Of a DNA stretch of 64,000 nucleotides, positions 13,307 through 22,665 are shown in pieces. The notes under the pieces were generated by a model. That model saw nothing but the letters and a program-made list of their open reading frames with translations. It searched no databases and was not told the DNA's origin. Where the stretch lies: NCBI RefSeq assembly GCF_014161445.1, contig NZ_JABBXA010000001.1, positions 781,566 to 845,565 on the forward strand, in the 5' to 3' direction. Both the position numbers and the translations under genes were made by a program. How positions within the stretch are numbered: the stretch's first letter is position 1; every line of letters begins with the position of its first letter. This stretch comes from Microbispora sp. H13382. GTDB lineage: Bacteria > Actinomycetota > Actinomycetes > Streptosporangiales > Streptosporangiaceae.

Positions 13307-15216
13307 CCCGCGAAACGGGAAACACCGAGCGAGCGGGAAACACCGAGCGAGCGGGAAACACCGAGCGAGCGGGAAACACCGAGCGCCGCGACGAGCGAGC
13401 GGGAAACACAACCTGGCGGGGGGTGGCCGCGGAGGACCGTGACGAGATCTCCGAGCGCGTGTCCCTGCTGCTGCGCACCCGGTCGCGCCGGCTGCTCGGC
13501 GACCTGCTGCGCCCGCACCGCCGGGCGATCGCCGTGCTCACCGCGGTCATCGTGGTGTCCAACGCGGCCGGCCTGGCCCTGCCGTACCTGGTGAAGGCGG
13601 GCATCGACGACGGCATCCCGCCCATGCTGCGCGGTCAGGGCGCGGGCACGCTGCTCACGATCGTCGGCGCGGTGCTGGCCGCCGCGCTCACGCAGGCGTT
13701 CACCCGGCAGGCGTTCCTGCAGATGTCGGGCCGGATCGGCCAGGACATCCTGCTGGAGCTGCGCCGCCGGGTCTTCGACCACTTCCAGCGGCTGTCGCTG
13801 CCGTTCCACGAGAAGTACACCTCGGGGCGGGTCATCTCCCGGCTCACCTCCGACGTGGACGCCATCGCGGAGCTGCTCGAGTCCGGTTTCGACGGCCTGG
13901 TCACGGCCGTGCTCACGCTGTGCGGCACCGCCGTCATGCTGCTCGTCCTCGACGTGCGCCTCGGTCTGGTGGCGCTGCTGCCGCTGCCGGTCCTGCTGCT
14001 GTTCACCCGGTGGTTCCGCCGCCAGTCGAGCGTCGTCTACCGCCGTACGCGCGAGGCGGTCGCGCTGGTCATCGTCCACTTCGTGGAGTCGATGACGGGG
14101 ATCCGCGCGGTGCAGGCGTTCCGCAGGGAGCCACGCAACCAGGAGATCTTCGAGCGGCTCAACGACGGCTACCGGGCCGCCAACACCCGCGGCATGCGCC
14201 TGGTCGCCGTGTTCATGCCCGGCATCAAACTGATCGGCAACGTCACGGTCGCCGCCGTCCTGCTGTACGGCGGCCTGCTCGCGATGCGAGGCACGGTCAC
14301 GGTCGGCGTGCTCGCCGCGTTCCTTCTCTATCTGCGCCAGTTCTACGAGCCGATGCAGGAGATCAGCCAGTTCTACAACGCCCTGCAGTCCGCGGGGGCG
14401 GCGCTGGAGAAGCTGTCGGGAGTGCTGGAGGAGCGGCCGTCGGTGGCCGAACCGCGCCGCCCGGTGCCGCTGCCGCGCGCCGCCGGGGCGTTGCGTTTCG
14501 AGGGCGTCCGGTTCGCCTACGGCGACGGCCCGCCGGTGCTGCCGCTGCTCGACCTGGAGATCCCCGCCGGGCAGACCGTGGCCGTCGTCGGAACCACGGG
14601 CGCGGGCAAGACCACGCTGGCCAAGCTCATCGCCCGGTTCCACGATCCGGTCGCCGGGCGGGTGCTGCTCGACGGCGTCGACCTGCGTGACCTGGACGAG
14701 GACACCCTGCGCCGCCACGTGGTGATGGTCACCCAGGAGAACTACCTGTTCAGCGGGACGATCGCGGACAACGTGCGGTTCGGGCGGCCCGGCGCGCCGG
14801 ACGCGGAGATCGAGCGGGCCGCCGAGGCAATCGGCGCCCACACGTTCGTCTCCGCGCTCCCCAGCCGGTACGAGACGCATGTCGGCAAGCGCGGCGGCCG
14901 CATGTCGGCGGGGCAGCGGCAGCTCGTCGCGTTCGCCCGGGCCTTCCTGGCCGACCCCGCGGTGCTGATCCTGGACGAGGCCACCTCCAGCCTCGACGTG
15001 CCGAGCGAGCGGCTCGTGCAGCGGGCGCTGCGGACGATCCTCGCCGACCGGACCGCGCTGATCATCGCCCACCGCCTGTCCACCGTGGAGATCGCCGACC
15101 GGGTGCTCGTCATGGAGCACGGCCGGATCGTGGAGGACGGCCCGCCCGACCGCCTCATCGCCGGCGCCGGCCGGTTCGCCCGCCTCCACCGCGCCTGGCT
15201 CGACAGCCTCGCCTGA
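13303..15216 (+). CDS. ABC exporter half-transporter, consensus-site subunit
   Basis: Partner of the preceding gene (637 aa, start ATG 13303 overlapping the upstream stop by 4 bases). Six membrane spans are followed by an ATPase with Walker A GTTGAGKTT, signature SAGQRQLVAFARA and Walker B ILDEATSSLD carrying the catalytic Glu. Its signature is SAGQ instead of SGGQ, so the site made with the upstream subunit's LDDT Walker B is degenerate on both faces. Residues about 5-34 are repeats of the type NTERAG, coded by an 18-bp minisatellite; homologous sequence resumes at WRGVAAEDRDEI. A heterodimeric export pump is inferred. Confidence 0.93.
   Translation: MTRETGNTERAGNTERAGNTERAGNTERRDERAGNTTWRGVAAEDRDEISERVSLLLRTRSRRLLGDLLRPHRRAIAVLTAVIVVSNAAGLALPYLVKAGIDDGIPPMLRGQGAGTLLTIVGAVLAAALTQAFTRQAFLQMSGRIGQDILLELRRRVFDHFQRLSLPFHEKYTSGRVISRLTSDVDAIAELLESGFDGLVTAVLTLCGTAVMLLVLDVRLGLVALLPLPVLLLFTRWFRRQSSVVYRRTREAVALVIVHFVESMTGIRAVQAFRREPRNQEIFERLNDGYRAANTRGMRLVAVFMPGIKLIGNVTVAAVLLYGGLLAMRGTVTVGVLAAFLLYLRQFYEPMQEISQFYNALQSAGAALEKLSGVLEERPSVAEPRRPVPLPRAAGALRFEGVRFAYGDGPPVLPLLDLEIPAGQTVAVVGTTGAGKTTLAKLIARFHDPVAGRVLLDGVDLRDLDEDTLRRHVVMVTQENYLFSGTIADNVRFGRPGAPDAEIERAAEAIGAHTFVSALPSRYETHVGKRGGRMSAGQRQLVAFARAFLADPAVLILDEATSSLDVPSERLVQRALRTILADRTALIIAHRLSTVEIADRVLVMEHGRIVEDGPPDRLIAGAGRFARLHRAWLDSLA
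13317..13409 (+). repeat. 18-bp tandem repeat in the 5' end of the second ABC gene
   Basis: The unit GGGAAACACCGAGCGAGC occurs three times perfectly (13317-13370), a fourth copy is broken at about 13385, and a further fragment lies at 13393-13409. The unit is a multiple of three, so copy-number change would preserve the reading frame. Confidence 0.9.
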
Positions 15217-15220
15217 GCTG

Positions 15221-15264
15221 CTCCCCGGGTCCCGGTCCACCCGGCCGGGCTGATCCCGGGGGAG
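15221..15264 (+). terminator. Hairpin terminator after the ABC exporter pair
   Basis: CTCCCCGGG (15221-15229) pairs with CCCGGGGGAG (15255-15264) with one bulged G, and an inner CCCGG/CCGGG stem can form within. It begins five bases after the stop codon. No U-tract. Confidence 0.55.
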
Positions 15265-15369
15265 TAGCGGCGGATGACTCCGTGAGTGGGACGCCGCCAG
15301 AGGTCCGGCCGTACGAGGATTGCCGGTCATGAGAACACCATTCAGGTACGTCCGCCGCGAGGTGGTCTG

Positions 15370-15732
15370 ATGCCCGATTTCCACGCCTTCCTGACGCGGC
15401 TGCCGTACGAACTGGCCTTCGGCCACGAGGACCCGGCCACGATCGTGGACCGCTACCACACCCCTGACCTCGAATACCGCACCGACGGCAACATCCTCGA
15501 CCGCCGGCGGCTGATCGACCACGCCGGTCCGGCCCGCAAGAACGCCCGCGAGCTGGACATCCAGGTCCATGAGACGCTGATCGACGACGACCGGGCCGCC
15601 GCCCGCTACACCATGACCGTCCGGACCAGGAAGGACAAGACCCTGCGGATCGAGGTCCACCTGTTCGCCCGGCTCGCCCCCGACGGGCGGGTTCGCCGCG
15701 TCGACTCGATCACCCGGACGGTGGAGCCGTGA
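15370..15732 (+). CDS. SnoaL-like (NTF2 fold) protein
   Basis: A 120-aa single-domain protein with the length and pattern of nuclear transport factor 2 / SnoaL-like proteins (an early Asp-x-Tyr-H segment DRYHTPDLEYRTDG, and a C-terminal strand pair TMTVRTRKDKTLRIEVHLFARL). These small alpha+beta barrels act as cyclases, isomerases or binding proteins, and the role here cannot be told. ATG 15370 follows a GAGGTGG ribosome-binding site. It stands alone, convergent with the thioesterase operon. Confidence 0.75.
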   Translation: MPDFHAFLTRLPYELAFGHEDPATIVDRYHTPDLEYRTDGNILDRRRLIDHAGPARKNARELDIQVHETLIDDDRAAARYTMTVRTRKDKTLRIEVHLFARLAPDGRVRRVDSITRTVEP

Positions 15733-15804
15733 ACCTCGCTCTCATCGGCTTCACGGGCCGCATCGGCCGCCCCGCGCGACCGGGGCGCCGTCCGTGCGGC
15801 ACGG

Positions 15805-16233
15805 TCACGCGGGGGAAGGGGGGAGGAGGAGTCGTTCCATGGCGGGGCGCAGGGGCGGGCCGATCTCCACCGGGCGGCGGGTGTGCCGGTCCACGAAGAC
15901 GTGGGTGAAATCGCCCTCGGCGATCAGCGTGTCCCCGGTGAACAGGCCGAGCTCGTAGCGGACGCTGGAGCGGCCCAGATGGCCGATCCGCAGGCCCACG
16001 CTGATCACCTGGGGGAAGGACACCGAGGCCCGGTAGGAGCAGCGCGACTCCACACACAGGCCGATGGCCGGGCCCTCGTGGATGTCCAGCCCGCCCTCCT
16101 CGATGAGCCAGGTGTTGATCACGGTGTCCATCAGCGAGTAGTGCACGACGTTGTTGACGTGCCCGTAGACGTCGTTGTCCTTCCACCGCGTGGGCACGTC
16201 CCGCCAGTGCGGATATGCTCCCCGGTCCTTCAC
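15805..16233 (-). CDS. Acyl-CoA thioesterase (4HBT hotdog family)
   Basis: A 142-aa hotdog-fold protein of the YbgC/FadM type. The catalytic Asp region is RWKDNDVYGHVNNV, with the usual Asp-x-x-GHVNN motif. It hydrolyses acyl-CoA thioesters; the exact chain is unknown. Its start overlaps the stop of the upstream acyl-CoA dehydrogenase by 4 bases (ATGA), so the two are translationally coupled at the end of the liv/acyl-CoA operon. Confidence 0.9.
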   Translation of the reverse strand: MKDRGAYPHWRDVPTRWKDNDVYGHVNNVVHYSLMDTVINTWLIEEGGLDIHEGPAIGLCVESRCSYRASVSFPQVISVGLRIGHLGRSSVRYELGLFTGDTLIAEGDFTHVFVDRHTRRPVEIGPPLRPAMERLLLPPSPA

Positions 16234-17375
16234 AGGCCCAGATCCCGGCCGACGATCTCACGCATGATCTCGTTGGACCCCGCCCAGATCCGGGTCACCC
16301 GGGCGTCCATCCATGCCCGCGCCACGCGGTACTCCCTCATGTAGCCGTAGCCGCCGTAGAGCTGCACGCAGGCGTCGATCACCTGGTTCTGCACATCGGC
16401 GGTCCACATCTTGGCCTTGGCCGCGTCGACCGCCGTCAGCTCGCCGTCCGCGTGGGCGGCCACGCACTGGTCGACGTACGCCCGGGTCACCTCGACCTTC
16501 GTCACGAGGTCGGCGAGGGTGAACTTGTTGTACTGGAAGCTGCCGATCGCCTGGCCGAACGCCTTGCGCTCCTTCACGTACGACAGTGTCTCGGCGAGCA
16601 CGGCGGCGGCGTGCGAGATGTTGGTGACGGCGCTGCCGAGGCGTTCCTGAGGGAGGCGCTCCATCATCGCGACGAACCCCCGGTCCACCTCGCCGATCAC
16701 GTTGGCGGCCGGCACCCGCACGCCCTCGAAGAACAGTTCGGCCGTGTCGGCCTCCGGCTGGCCGACCTTGTCCAGCTTGCGCCCCCGGTGGAAGCCGGGC
16801 ATGCCCTCCTCGACCGCGAACAGCGTGATCCCCTTGGCCCGCTTCTCCGGGCTGGTCCGGGCCGCGACCACGACGAGGTCGGCCTGGTAGCCGTTGGTGA
16901 TGAACGTCTTGGAGCCGTCGATGATCCAGTCGGAGCCGTCCCTGACGGCGGTGGTGCGCAGTGCCGCCAGGTCCGACCCGCCGCTCGGCTCGGTCATGCC
17001 GATCGCGGTGATCACCTCTCCCGAGCAGAACGGCGGCAGCCAGCGCTTCTTCTGCTCGTCCGTCGTCAGCTCCACCAGGTACGGCGCGACCACGTCGAAG
17101 TGGATGCCGAAACTGGACGCCAGAGCCATGCCCACCCCGGCCAGTTCCTCGGTGAGCACGGCGTTGAAGCGGTAGTCGCCCGCCGCCGCGCCGTCGTACT
17201 CCTCGGGGACCTCCAGGCCGAGGAGTCCCTGCCGGCCGGCCTCCCGCCACACCTCGCGGTCGATCAGCCGGCGCTCGATGAACTCCTCGGCCCTCGGGGC
17301 GACCGAGCGGATCACGAACTGCCGCACGGAGTCGCGGAAGGCCTCGTGGTCCTCGCCGTAGATGGTGCGTCGCAT
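16230..17375 (-). CDS. Acyl-CoA dehydrogenase
   Basis: An FAD-dependent acyl-CoA dehydrogenase (381 aa, typical length). FAD and substrate motifs are visible: AIGMTEPSGGSDLAALRTTA, WIIDGSKTFITNG and YGGYGYMREYRVARAWMDARVTRIWAGSNEIM. The Glu in YMREY sits where short- and medium-chain enzymes keep their catalytic base. ATG 17375 has a GGAG ribosome-binding site. It lies 74 bases downstream of the binding-protein gene in the same direction and is coupled to the thioesterase. The neighbouring importer suggests that the imported compound is turned into a CoA ester and oxidised here, which is inference. Confidence 0.95.
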   Translation of the reverse strand: MRRTIYGEDHEAFRDSVRQFVIRSVAPRAEEFIERRLIDREVWREAGRQGLLGLEVPEEYDGAAAGDYRFNAVLTEELAGVGMALASSFGIHFDVVAPYLVELTTDEQKKRWLPPFCSGEVITAIGMTEPSGGSDLAALRTTAVRDGSDWIIDGSKTFITNGYQADLVVVAARTSPEKRAKGITLFAVEEGMPGFHRGRKLDKVGQPEADTAELFFEGVRVPAANVIGEVDRGFVAMMERLPQERLGSAVTNISHAAAVLAETLSYVKERKAFGQAIGSFQYNKFTLADLVTKVEVTRAYVDQCVAAHADGELTAVDAAKAKMWTADVQNQVIDACVQLYGGYGYMREYRVARAWMDARVTRIWAGSNEIMREIVGRDLGL

Positions 17376-17449
17376 CGATTCTCCAGACGATTGTTCGGCA
17401 TGGGGATACTAGCCAGTGCCCCACCGGTGCGGACGTGGCCCCTCGCGGG

Positions 17450-18733
17450 TCAGCCCACCGGCACCGGGTAGTCCTTCGCCAGCTCGGAGACCTCCGGCTC
17501 CCTGAAGACCACCGCGCCGCCGAGCGCCGCCTTGTCGGGCTTGAGCACGTACGACGAGCGGGAGGCGGGCTTGTCGAAGAACGTGAAGTCCATCGGCGTG
17601 CCGAAGTCGCCGCCGAAGCTCGACTGCGAGCGGTGGGCGTTCAGGACGCCGTCCCGGCTGAGGTCCTTGGCCTCGCACGCCTTCTTCATCGCCTCGTCCA
17701 CGATCATCGCGGCGCTCCAGCCGCTGGCCACACCGCTGTCGAGCGTCTCGCCGGGGTACTTCGCCTGGTAGTCGGCCACCAGCTTCCGCATTCCCGGGTT
17801 CTTCACGCTGACCGGCGTCCCCGCCGTCACGTAGTAGAAGTCCTTGAGCAGGGCCGGCGCGGCCGGCGTGCCGAGCAGTTGCGGCGAGTACGCCGAGTTG
17901 CTGCCGACGAACGGCACGTCCATGCCCTTGGCGAGGGACACGCCGACCAGCGAGGCCGTCTGCCGGGGGCCCACCGAGACGAGCACGGCCTTCACCCCGG
18001 CCGCCTTGAACGCCGCCACCTGCGCGCTCATGTCCTGGTCGGTCGCCTTGATCTTCTGCTCGACGATCCGCAGGCCGAGCCTGTCCGCGGCGTACTTCGA
18101 GCCGTTCAGCGAGCTCTCGCCGTAGTCGCCCTCGAAGTACAGGTGCCCGATCTTGTCGCCGGACCTGACGCCCTTCTGCTTCGTGAGGAACTCGACCCCG
18201 TTGATCATGTCGATGTCGTACGTCGTGCCGGTCACCTGGATGGCCCGGCTGCCGAGCAACGTGGTCGCCCACGCCATCGGGATCGTGAGCAGCCTGTCGC
18301 CGTCGACGCGCTGCTTCAACGCGGTGATCATCGGGGATCCGATGAACTGCGCGATCGCCGCCGACCTGGGCGCGACCTCGGTGTAGGCCGCCACCGCCTT
18401 CTGCGTGTCGTAGCCGTGGTCGCGGACGACCAGCTCGTACTTGCGGCCGCAGACCCCGCCGCCGGCGTTGACCTGGTCGAAGTACAGCTGCTGCGCCTGC
18501 GTCTGGCTCTTGCCGAACGACGCGTACGGGCCGGTCAGGTCGGTGAGCGCGCTCACGGTGATCGTGGTGGCCGTGACGCCGGGGCCGGTCTTGACCCCGT
18601 CCCCGCTCACCGCCCCGGCGTCCGCGCCGCCGCCCGTCGCCTTGTCGCTGGCGCACCCCGCGGCCGAGGTCGCGACGGCCAGGGACAGCAGGGCTAACGC
18701 CGCGATGCCGGCGCGGGTGCCGATTTCGCCCAT
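17450..18733 (-). CDS. Liv-type ABC transporter substrate-binding protein
   Basis: A periplasmic-binding-protein-type receptor (427 aa) of the branched-chain amino acid family (Peripla_BP_6). A signal peptide with a lipobox-like SAAGC near residue 26 anchors it outside the membrane. The start is ATG 18733, with an AAGGAGCT ribosome-binding site 5 bases upstream, inside the 3' end of the livM-like gene (40-base overlap). The body contains typical stretches (VSALTDLTGPYASFGKSQTQ, FIGSPMITALKQ, GHLYFEGDYGESSL). The ligand may be an amino acid, amide or aromatic acid rather than leucine. Confidence 0.93.
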   Translation of the reverse strand: MGEIGTRAGIAALALLSLAVATSAAGCASDKATGGGADAGAVSGDGVKTGPGVTATTITVSALTDLTGPYASFGKSQTQAQQLYFDQVNAGGGVCGRKYELVVRDHGYDTQKAVAAYTEVAPRSAAIAQFIGSPMITALKQRVDGDRLLTIPMAWATTLLGSRAIQVTGTTYDIDMINGVEFLTKQKGVRSGDKIGHLYFEGDYGESSLNGSKYAADRLGLRIVEQKIKATDQDMSAQVAAFKAAGVKAVLVSVGPRQTASLVGVSLAKGMDVPFVGSNSAYSPQLLGTPAAPALLKDFYYVTAGTPVSVKNPGMRKLVADYQAKYPGETLDSGVASGWSAAMIVDEAMKKACEAKDLSRDGVLNAHRSQSSFGGDFGTPMDFTFFDKPASRSSYVLKPDKAALGGAVVFREPEVSELAKDYPVPVG

Positions 18734-19848
18734 TTGAGCTCCTTGAGTCGAACGCGGCCGAGCCGCGTGGCGAGCCCGGCCAGACCACCGGGCAGGAACA
18801 GCACCACCGCGACGACGGCGGCGCCGTAGAGGATCCGCGCGGCCTCGGCGGGAGAGACCCCGCCGGAACCCGGCTCGGCCACCAGCGGCAGCGCGTCGCT
18901 GTAGCGGGTGAGCAGCTGGGGGAGCAGGGAGACGAACGCGGCCCCGGCGACCGCCCCGGCGACCGATCCCAGGCCGCCGATCACGATCATCGCGAGGTAG
19001 TCGAGCGACAGCAGCATGCCGAAGTAGTCCGGCACGACCTGCTGGAAGACCAGGGCGACCAGCACCCCGGCGAGCCCGCCGTACATGGACGACAGGACGA
19101 ACACGCCCGCGCGGTACCGGGCGACCGGGACGCCCATGACCCCCGCGGCGATCTCGTGGTCCCTGATCGTGTTCATCGCCAGGCCGGGACGGCCGCGCAG
19201 CACACCCCGGGCGAACGCCGCCGCGCCCGCGAGCAGCGCGATCCCGAGGAACCACAGCCGTTCGAGCGACCCGAACGGCACGTTCAGCACCACCAGCTCC
19301 GGGGTGTCGGCGAAGACGAACCCGAACAGCTCCATCGGCGGCACCGGCCGTCCGTTGAAGCCGCCGGTCACCGGCTCGGCGTTGAACAGGACGTGCTGGC
19401 CGACGAAGATCAGGGCGAGCGTGGCGATGCCGAGGTAGGCGCCCTTGAGGCGGCCCGCGATCGGGCTGAACAGTCCGCCGCACACGCCCGCGACGGCCAC
19501 CGCCGCCACGGCCGCGAGCGGTGCGGGCAGCCCCAGGTCCGACGACAGGTAGACGTAGGAGTACGCCCCGGCCGCGAGGAAGAAGGCATGTCCCAGGGAC
19601 AGCTGCCCGGTCGCCCCGGTCAGCAGGTTGATCCCGATGGCGCCGATCGCCGCCGACATCGCGAACAGCCCCGCCTGCAGCCAGAACCCCTCCAGGTAGA
19701 ACGGCACCGCCACGGCCGCCGCGAGCACCGTGAGCCACAGCGCGGCCCGGATAGGCCGCGCCGGGAGGCGCAGCACGGCGGGCCGGTACGCGGGCCGTGT
19801 GGGCGTAGCGGGGGTGGACGTCGCGGCTGTGGGTGTGGAGTCAGACAC
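18694..19848 (-). CDS. Liv-type ABC transporter permease (LivM family)
   Basis: A multi-span permease (384 aa) with the LivM signature (INLLTGATGQLSLGHAFFLAAGAYSYVYL) and the EAA-like loop (LAMNTIRDHEIAAGVMGVPVARYR). The N-terminus is a Thr/Ala/Pro-rich cytoplasmic tail. It overlaps the preceding permease gene by 8 bases and the following binding-protein gene by 40 bases, so the five transporter genes form one transcription unit. Confidence 0.94.
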   Translation of the reverse strand: MSDSTPTAATSTPATPTRPAYRPAVLRLPARPIRAALWLTVLAAAVAVPFYLEGFWLQAGLFAMSAAIGAIGINLLTGATGQLSLGHAFFLAAGAYSYVYLSSDLGLPAPLAAVAAVAVAGVCGGLFSPIAGRLKGAYLGIATLALIFVGQHVLFNAEPVTGGFNGRPVPPMELFGFVFADTPELVVLNVPFGSLERLWFLGIALLAGAAAFARGVLRGRPGLAMNTIRDHEIAAGVMGVPVARYRAGVFVLSSMYGGLAGVLVALVFQQVVPDYFGMLLSLDYLAMIVIGGLGSVAGAVAGAAFVSLLPQLLTRYSDALPLVAEPGSGGVSPAEAARILYGAAVVAVVLFLPGGLAGLATRLGRVRLKELKWAKSAPAPASRR

Positions 19849-20731
19849 GGGCCGGCTCCTTCGTGCCGAACAGCCCGGAGGGCCGCAGCAGCAGGATCAC
19901 GATCATCACGAGGAACGGCGCCGCGTCGCCGATGCCGCGGCCCAGGAAGGCGAGCTCGCTCTGGTAGCCGCTCATCAGCGTCTCGGTGACGCCCACGATC
20001 AGTCCTCCGGCCAGCGCCCCGGTGGTCGAGTCGAGCCCGCCAAGGATGGCCGCGGGGAAGGCCTTCATCGCCGCCGCGGCCGTGCCCCGGTCGAGACCCG
20101 GCGTCGGGAAGACGCACAGGAACATCGCCGCGACCGCGGCCAGCGCCCCGGCGACCGCCCACGCGCTGAGCGAGACCCGGCCGAGCCGCACGCCCATCAG
20201 CGCGGCGGTCTCGGCGTCCTCGGCCGTGGCACGCATCGCCACGCCCCAGCCGGTGAACTTGAAGGCGAGCAGGAACGCCACGATCAGCGCGGCGGCGACC
20301 GCGAGGGCCACGACGCGGGTCTCGGCGACCGTGATCGGGCCCAGACGCAGCACCCGGTCGCCCCAGGGGTCGCCCAGGGCGAGCACCTCGGTGCCGATCC
20401 GGCGGGTGAGCTCGGTCGTGAGCAGGATGTCCACGCCGATCGTGACGATGGCCAGCACGCCGCGCGAGCCGACGTGCGCCCGGCGCAGGATCAGGAACTC
20501 CACCAGCGCCCCGACCAGCGCCGCCGCCGCGATCCCCGCCGCCAGCGCCGCCCAGAACCCGACCAGCGGGTGCAGCCTGGCGATCACATAGCCACCGGCC
20601 AGCAGCAGCGACGCGTGCGTGAAGTTGACCACCTCGGTCGCCTTGAAGATCACCACGAAGCCGAGCGCGATCAGCGCGTACACGGCTCCGACCGAGATCC
20701 CGTTGACGAGCAGTTCCAGGAAGACCGCCAT
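19841..20731 (-). CDS. Liv-type ABC transporter permease (LivH family)
   Basis: A 296-aa permease with the LivH signature (LLVNGISVGAVYALIALGFVVIFKATEVVNFTHASLLLAGGY) and the cytoplasmic EAA-like loop (VAMRATAEDAETAALMGVRLGR). The start, ATG 20731, overlaps the stop of the upstream ATPase by one base (TGATG), indicating translational coupling. Confidence 0.94.
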   Translation of the reverse strand: MAVFLELLVNGISVGAVYALIALGFVVIFKATEVVNFTHASLLLAGGYVIARLHPLVGFWAALAAGIAAAALVGALVEFLILRRAHVGSRGVLAIVTIGVDILLTTELTRRIGTEVLALGDPWGDRVLRLGPITVAETRVVALAVAAALIVAFLLAFKFTGWGVAMRATAEDAETAALMGVRLGRVSLSAWAVAGALAAVAAMFLCVFPTPGLDRGTAAAAMKAFPAAILGGLDSTTGALAGGLIVGVTETLMSGYQSELAFLGRGIGDAAPFLVMIVILLLRPSGLFGTKEPARV

Positions 20732-21611
20732 CACGCCTCCCCGCCCAAGCCGCCGGAGTCGAAGTCGCCGAGGTAGGCGCGGACGACCTCGGGGTCGCGC
20801 TGGACCTCCTCGGGCGGGCCGTCCGCGATCCGCCTGCCGAAGTCGAGCACGGTCACCGCGTCGGCGATCCGCATGACCATGCCCATGTCGTGCTCGACCA
20901 GCAGGACCGAGATGCCGAGGCTCTCGCGCACCGACCGGATGAGGGCGGCCATCTCCCGCCGCTCGCCGCCGTTCATCCCCGCGACCGGCTCGTCCAGCAG
21001 GAGCAGTCGCGGTTCCATGCACAGCGCCCGGGCCAGCTCCACCCGCTTCTGCACGCCGTACGGCAGCAGGCCCACCGGGACGGGCAGCGCCTCGCCGACG
21101 CCCGCGAACGCGGCGATCTCCTCGACCCGCGCGCCGTGCCGTACGGCCTCGCGCCTGGCCGAGGGCAGCCGCAGACCGGCCGAGACGAATCCCGCCCTGG
21201 TGAGGCGGTGCCGGCCGAGCATGAGGTTGTCGCGGACCGTGAGGTGCGGGGACAGGGCGATGTTCTGGAAGGTCCGGGCCACGCCCAGCGCCGCCACCCG
21301 GTGCGGGCGCAGCGAGGTCAGCTCGGCGCCGCCGAAGCGCACGCTGCCTGAGGTGACGCGGTAGACGCCCGACAGCACGTTGAAGCAGGTGGACTTGCCG
21401 GCGCCGTTCGGGCCGATCAGCGCGTGCACGCTGCCGGGGGCCACGGTGAAGCTGACCGCGTCGAGCGCGGTGAGCCCGGCGAAGCGGACCGTCACCTCGC
21501 TGACCACGAGGTGCGCCGGGCCGTCCCCGCCTGTCGTACCGACCGGTTGGTTTGCCGGGGGCGTGCGGAGGCGCCTCGCCGGGTGCGCCTGCGATTCGCC
21601 GCGGTGGCGGG

Positions 21612-21624
<13 letters not shown>
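20731..21624 (-). CDS. Liv-type ABC transporter ATP-binding protein (LivG family)
   Basis: A 297-aa ATPase. Walker A GPNGAGKST, signature region LPYGVQKRVELARAL (LSGGQ replaced by PYGVQ) and Walker B LLLLDEPVAGM are visible, with the LivG-type Q-loop and the DFGRRIADG end. The N-terminal 35 residues are low-complexity, and the true start may be further downstream. It is coupled to the livF-like gene upstream (13-base overlap) and to livH downstream. Confidence 0.93.
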
Positions 21625-22478
<854 letters not shown>

Positions 22479-22587
22479 CAGCGCCTCCTGTGACTTCGAT
22501 GAAGGCACACCCAACCCAGCCTGGTCGAGGGCCGTCCAGCGCCGGGAGTCAAGTCGGGACCCCAGCCCATGCCCGCCGGTCGTGTCC

Positions 22588-22601
22588 TGTGCTCCAGCAC
22601 A
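22588..22601. promoter_or_regulatory. Inverted repeat, candidate operator in the liv/PucR divergent region
   Basis: TGTGCT-CC-AGCACA is a perfect 6-bp inverted repeat with a 2-base centre between the liv operon and the PucR-type regulator gene. It lies 30 bases upstream of the proposed -35 of the regulator. The binding protein is unknown; the adjacent regulator is the obvious candidate. Confidence 0.45.
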
Positions 22602-22630
22602 ATCCCGCATCACGAAACGAGAACCGAACC

Positions 22631-22659
22631 TTGTTCCGGACGCTGCCGGCTGGCACATT
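22631..22659 (+). promoter_or_regulatory. Predicted leaderless promoter of the PucR-type gene
   Basis: TTGTTC (-35) at 22631-22636, a 17-base spacer, and CACATT (-10) at 22654-22659, six bases before the ATG at 22666. The spacing predicts transcription starting at the start codon itself. Confidence 0.45.
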
Positions 22660-22665
22660 CGGGGC

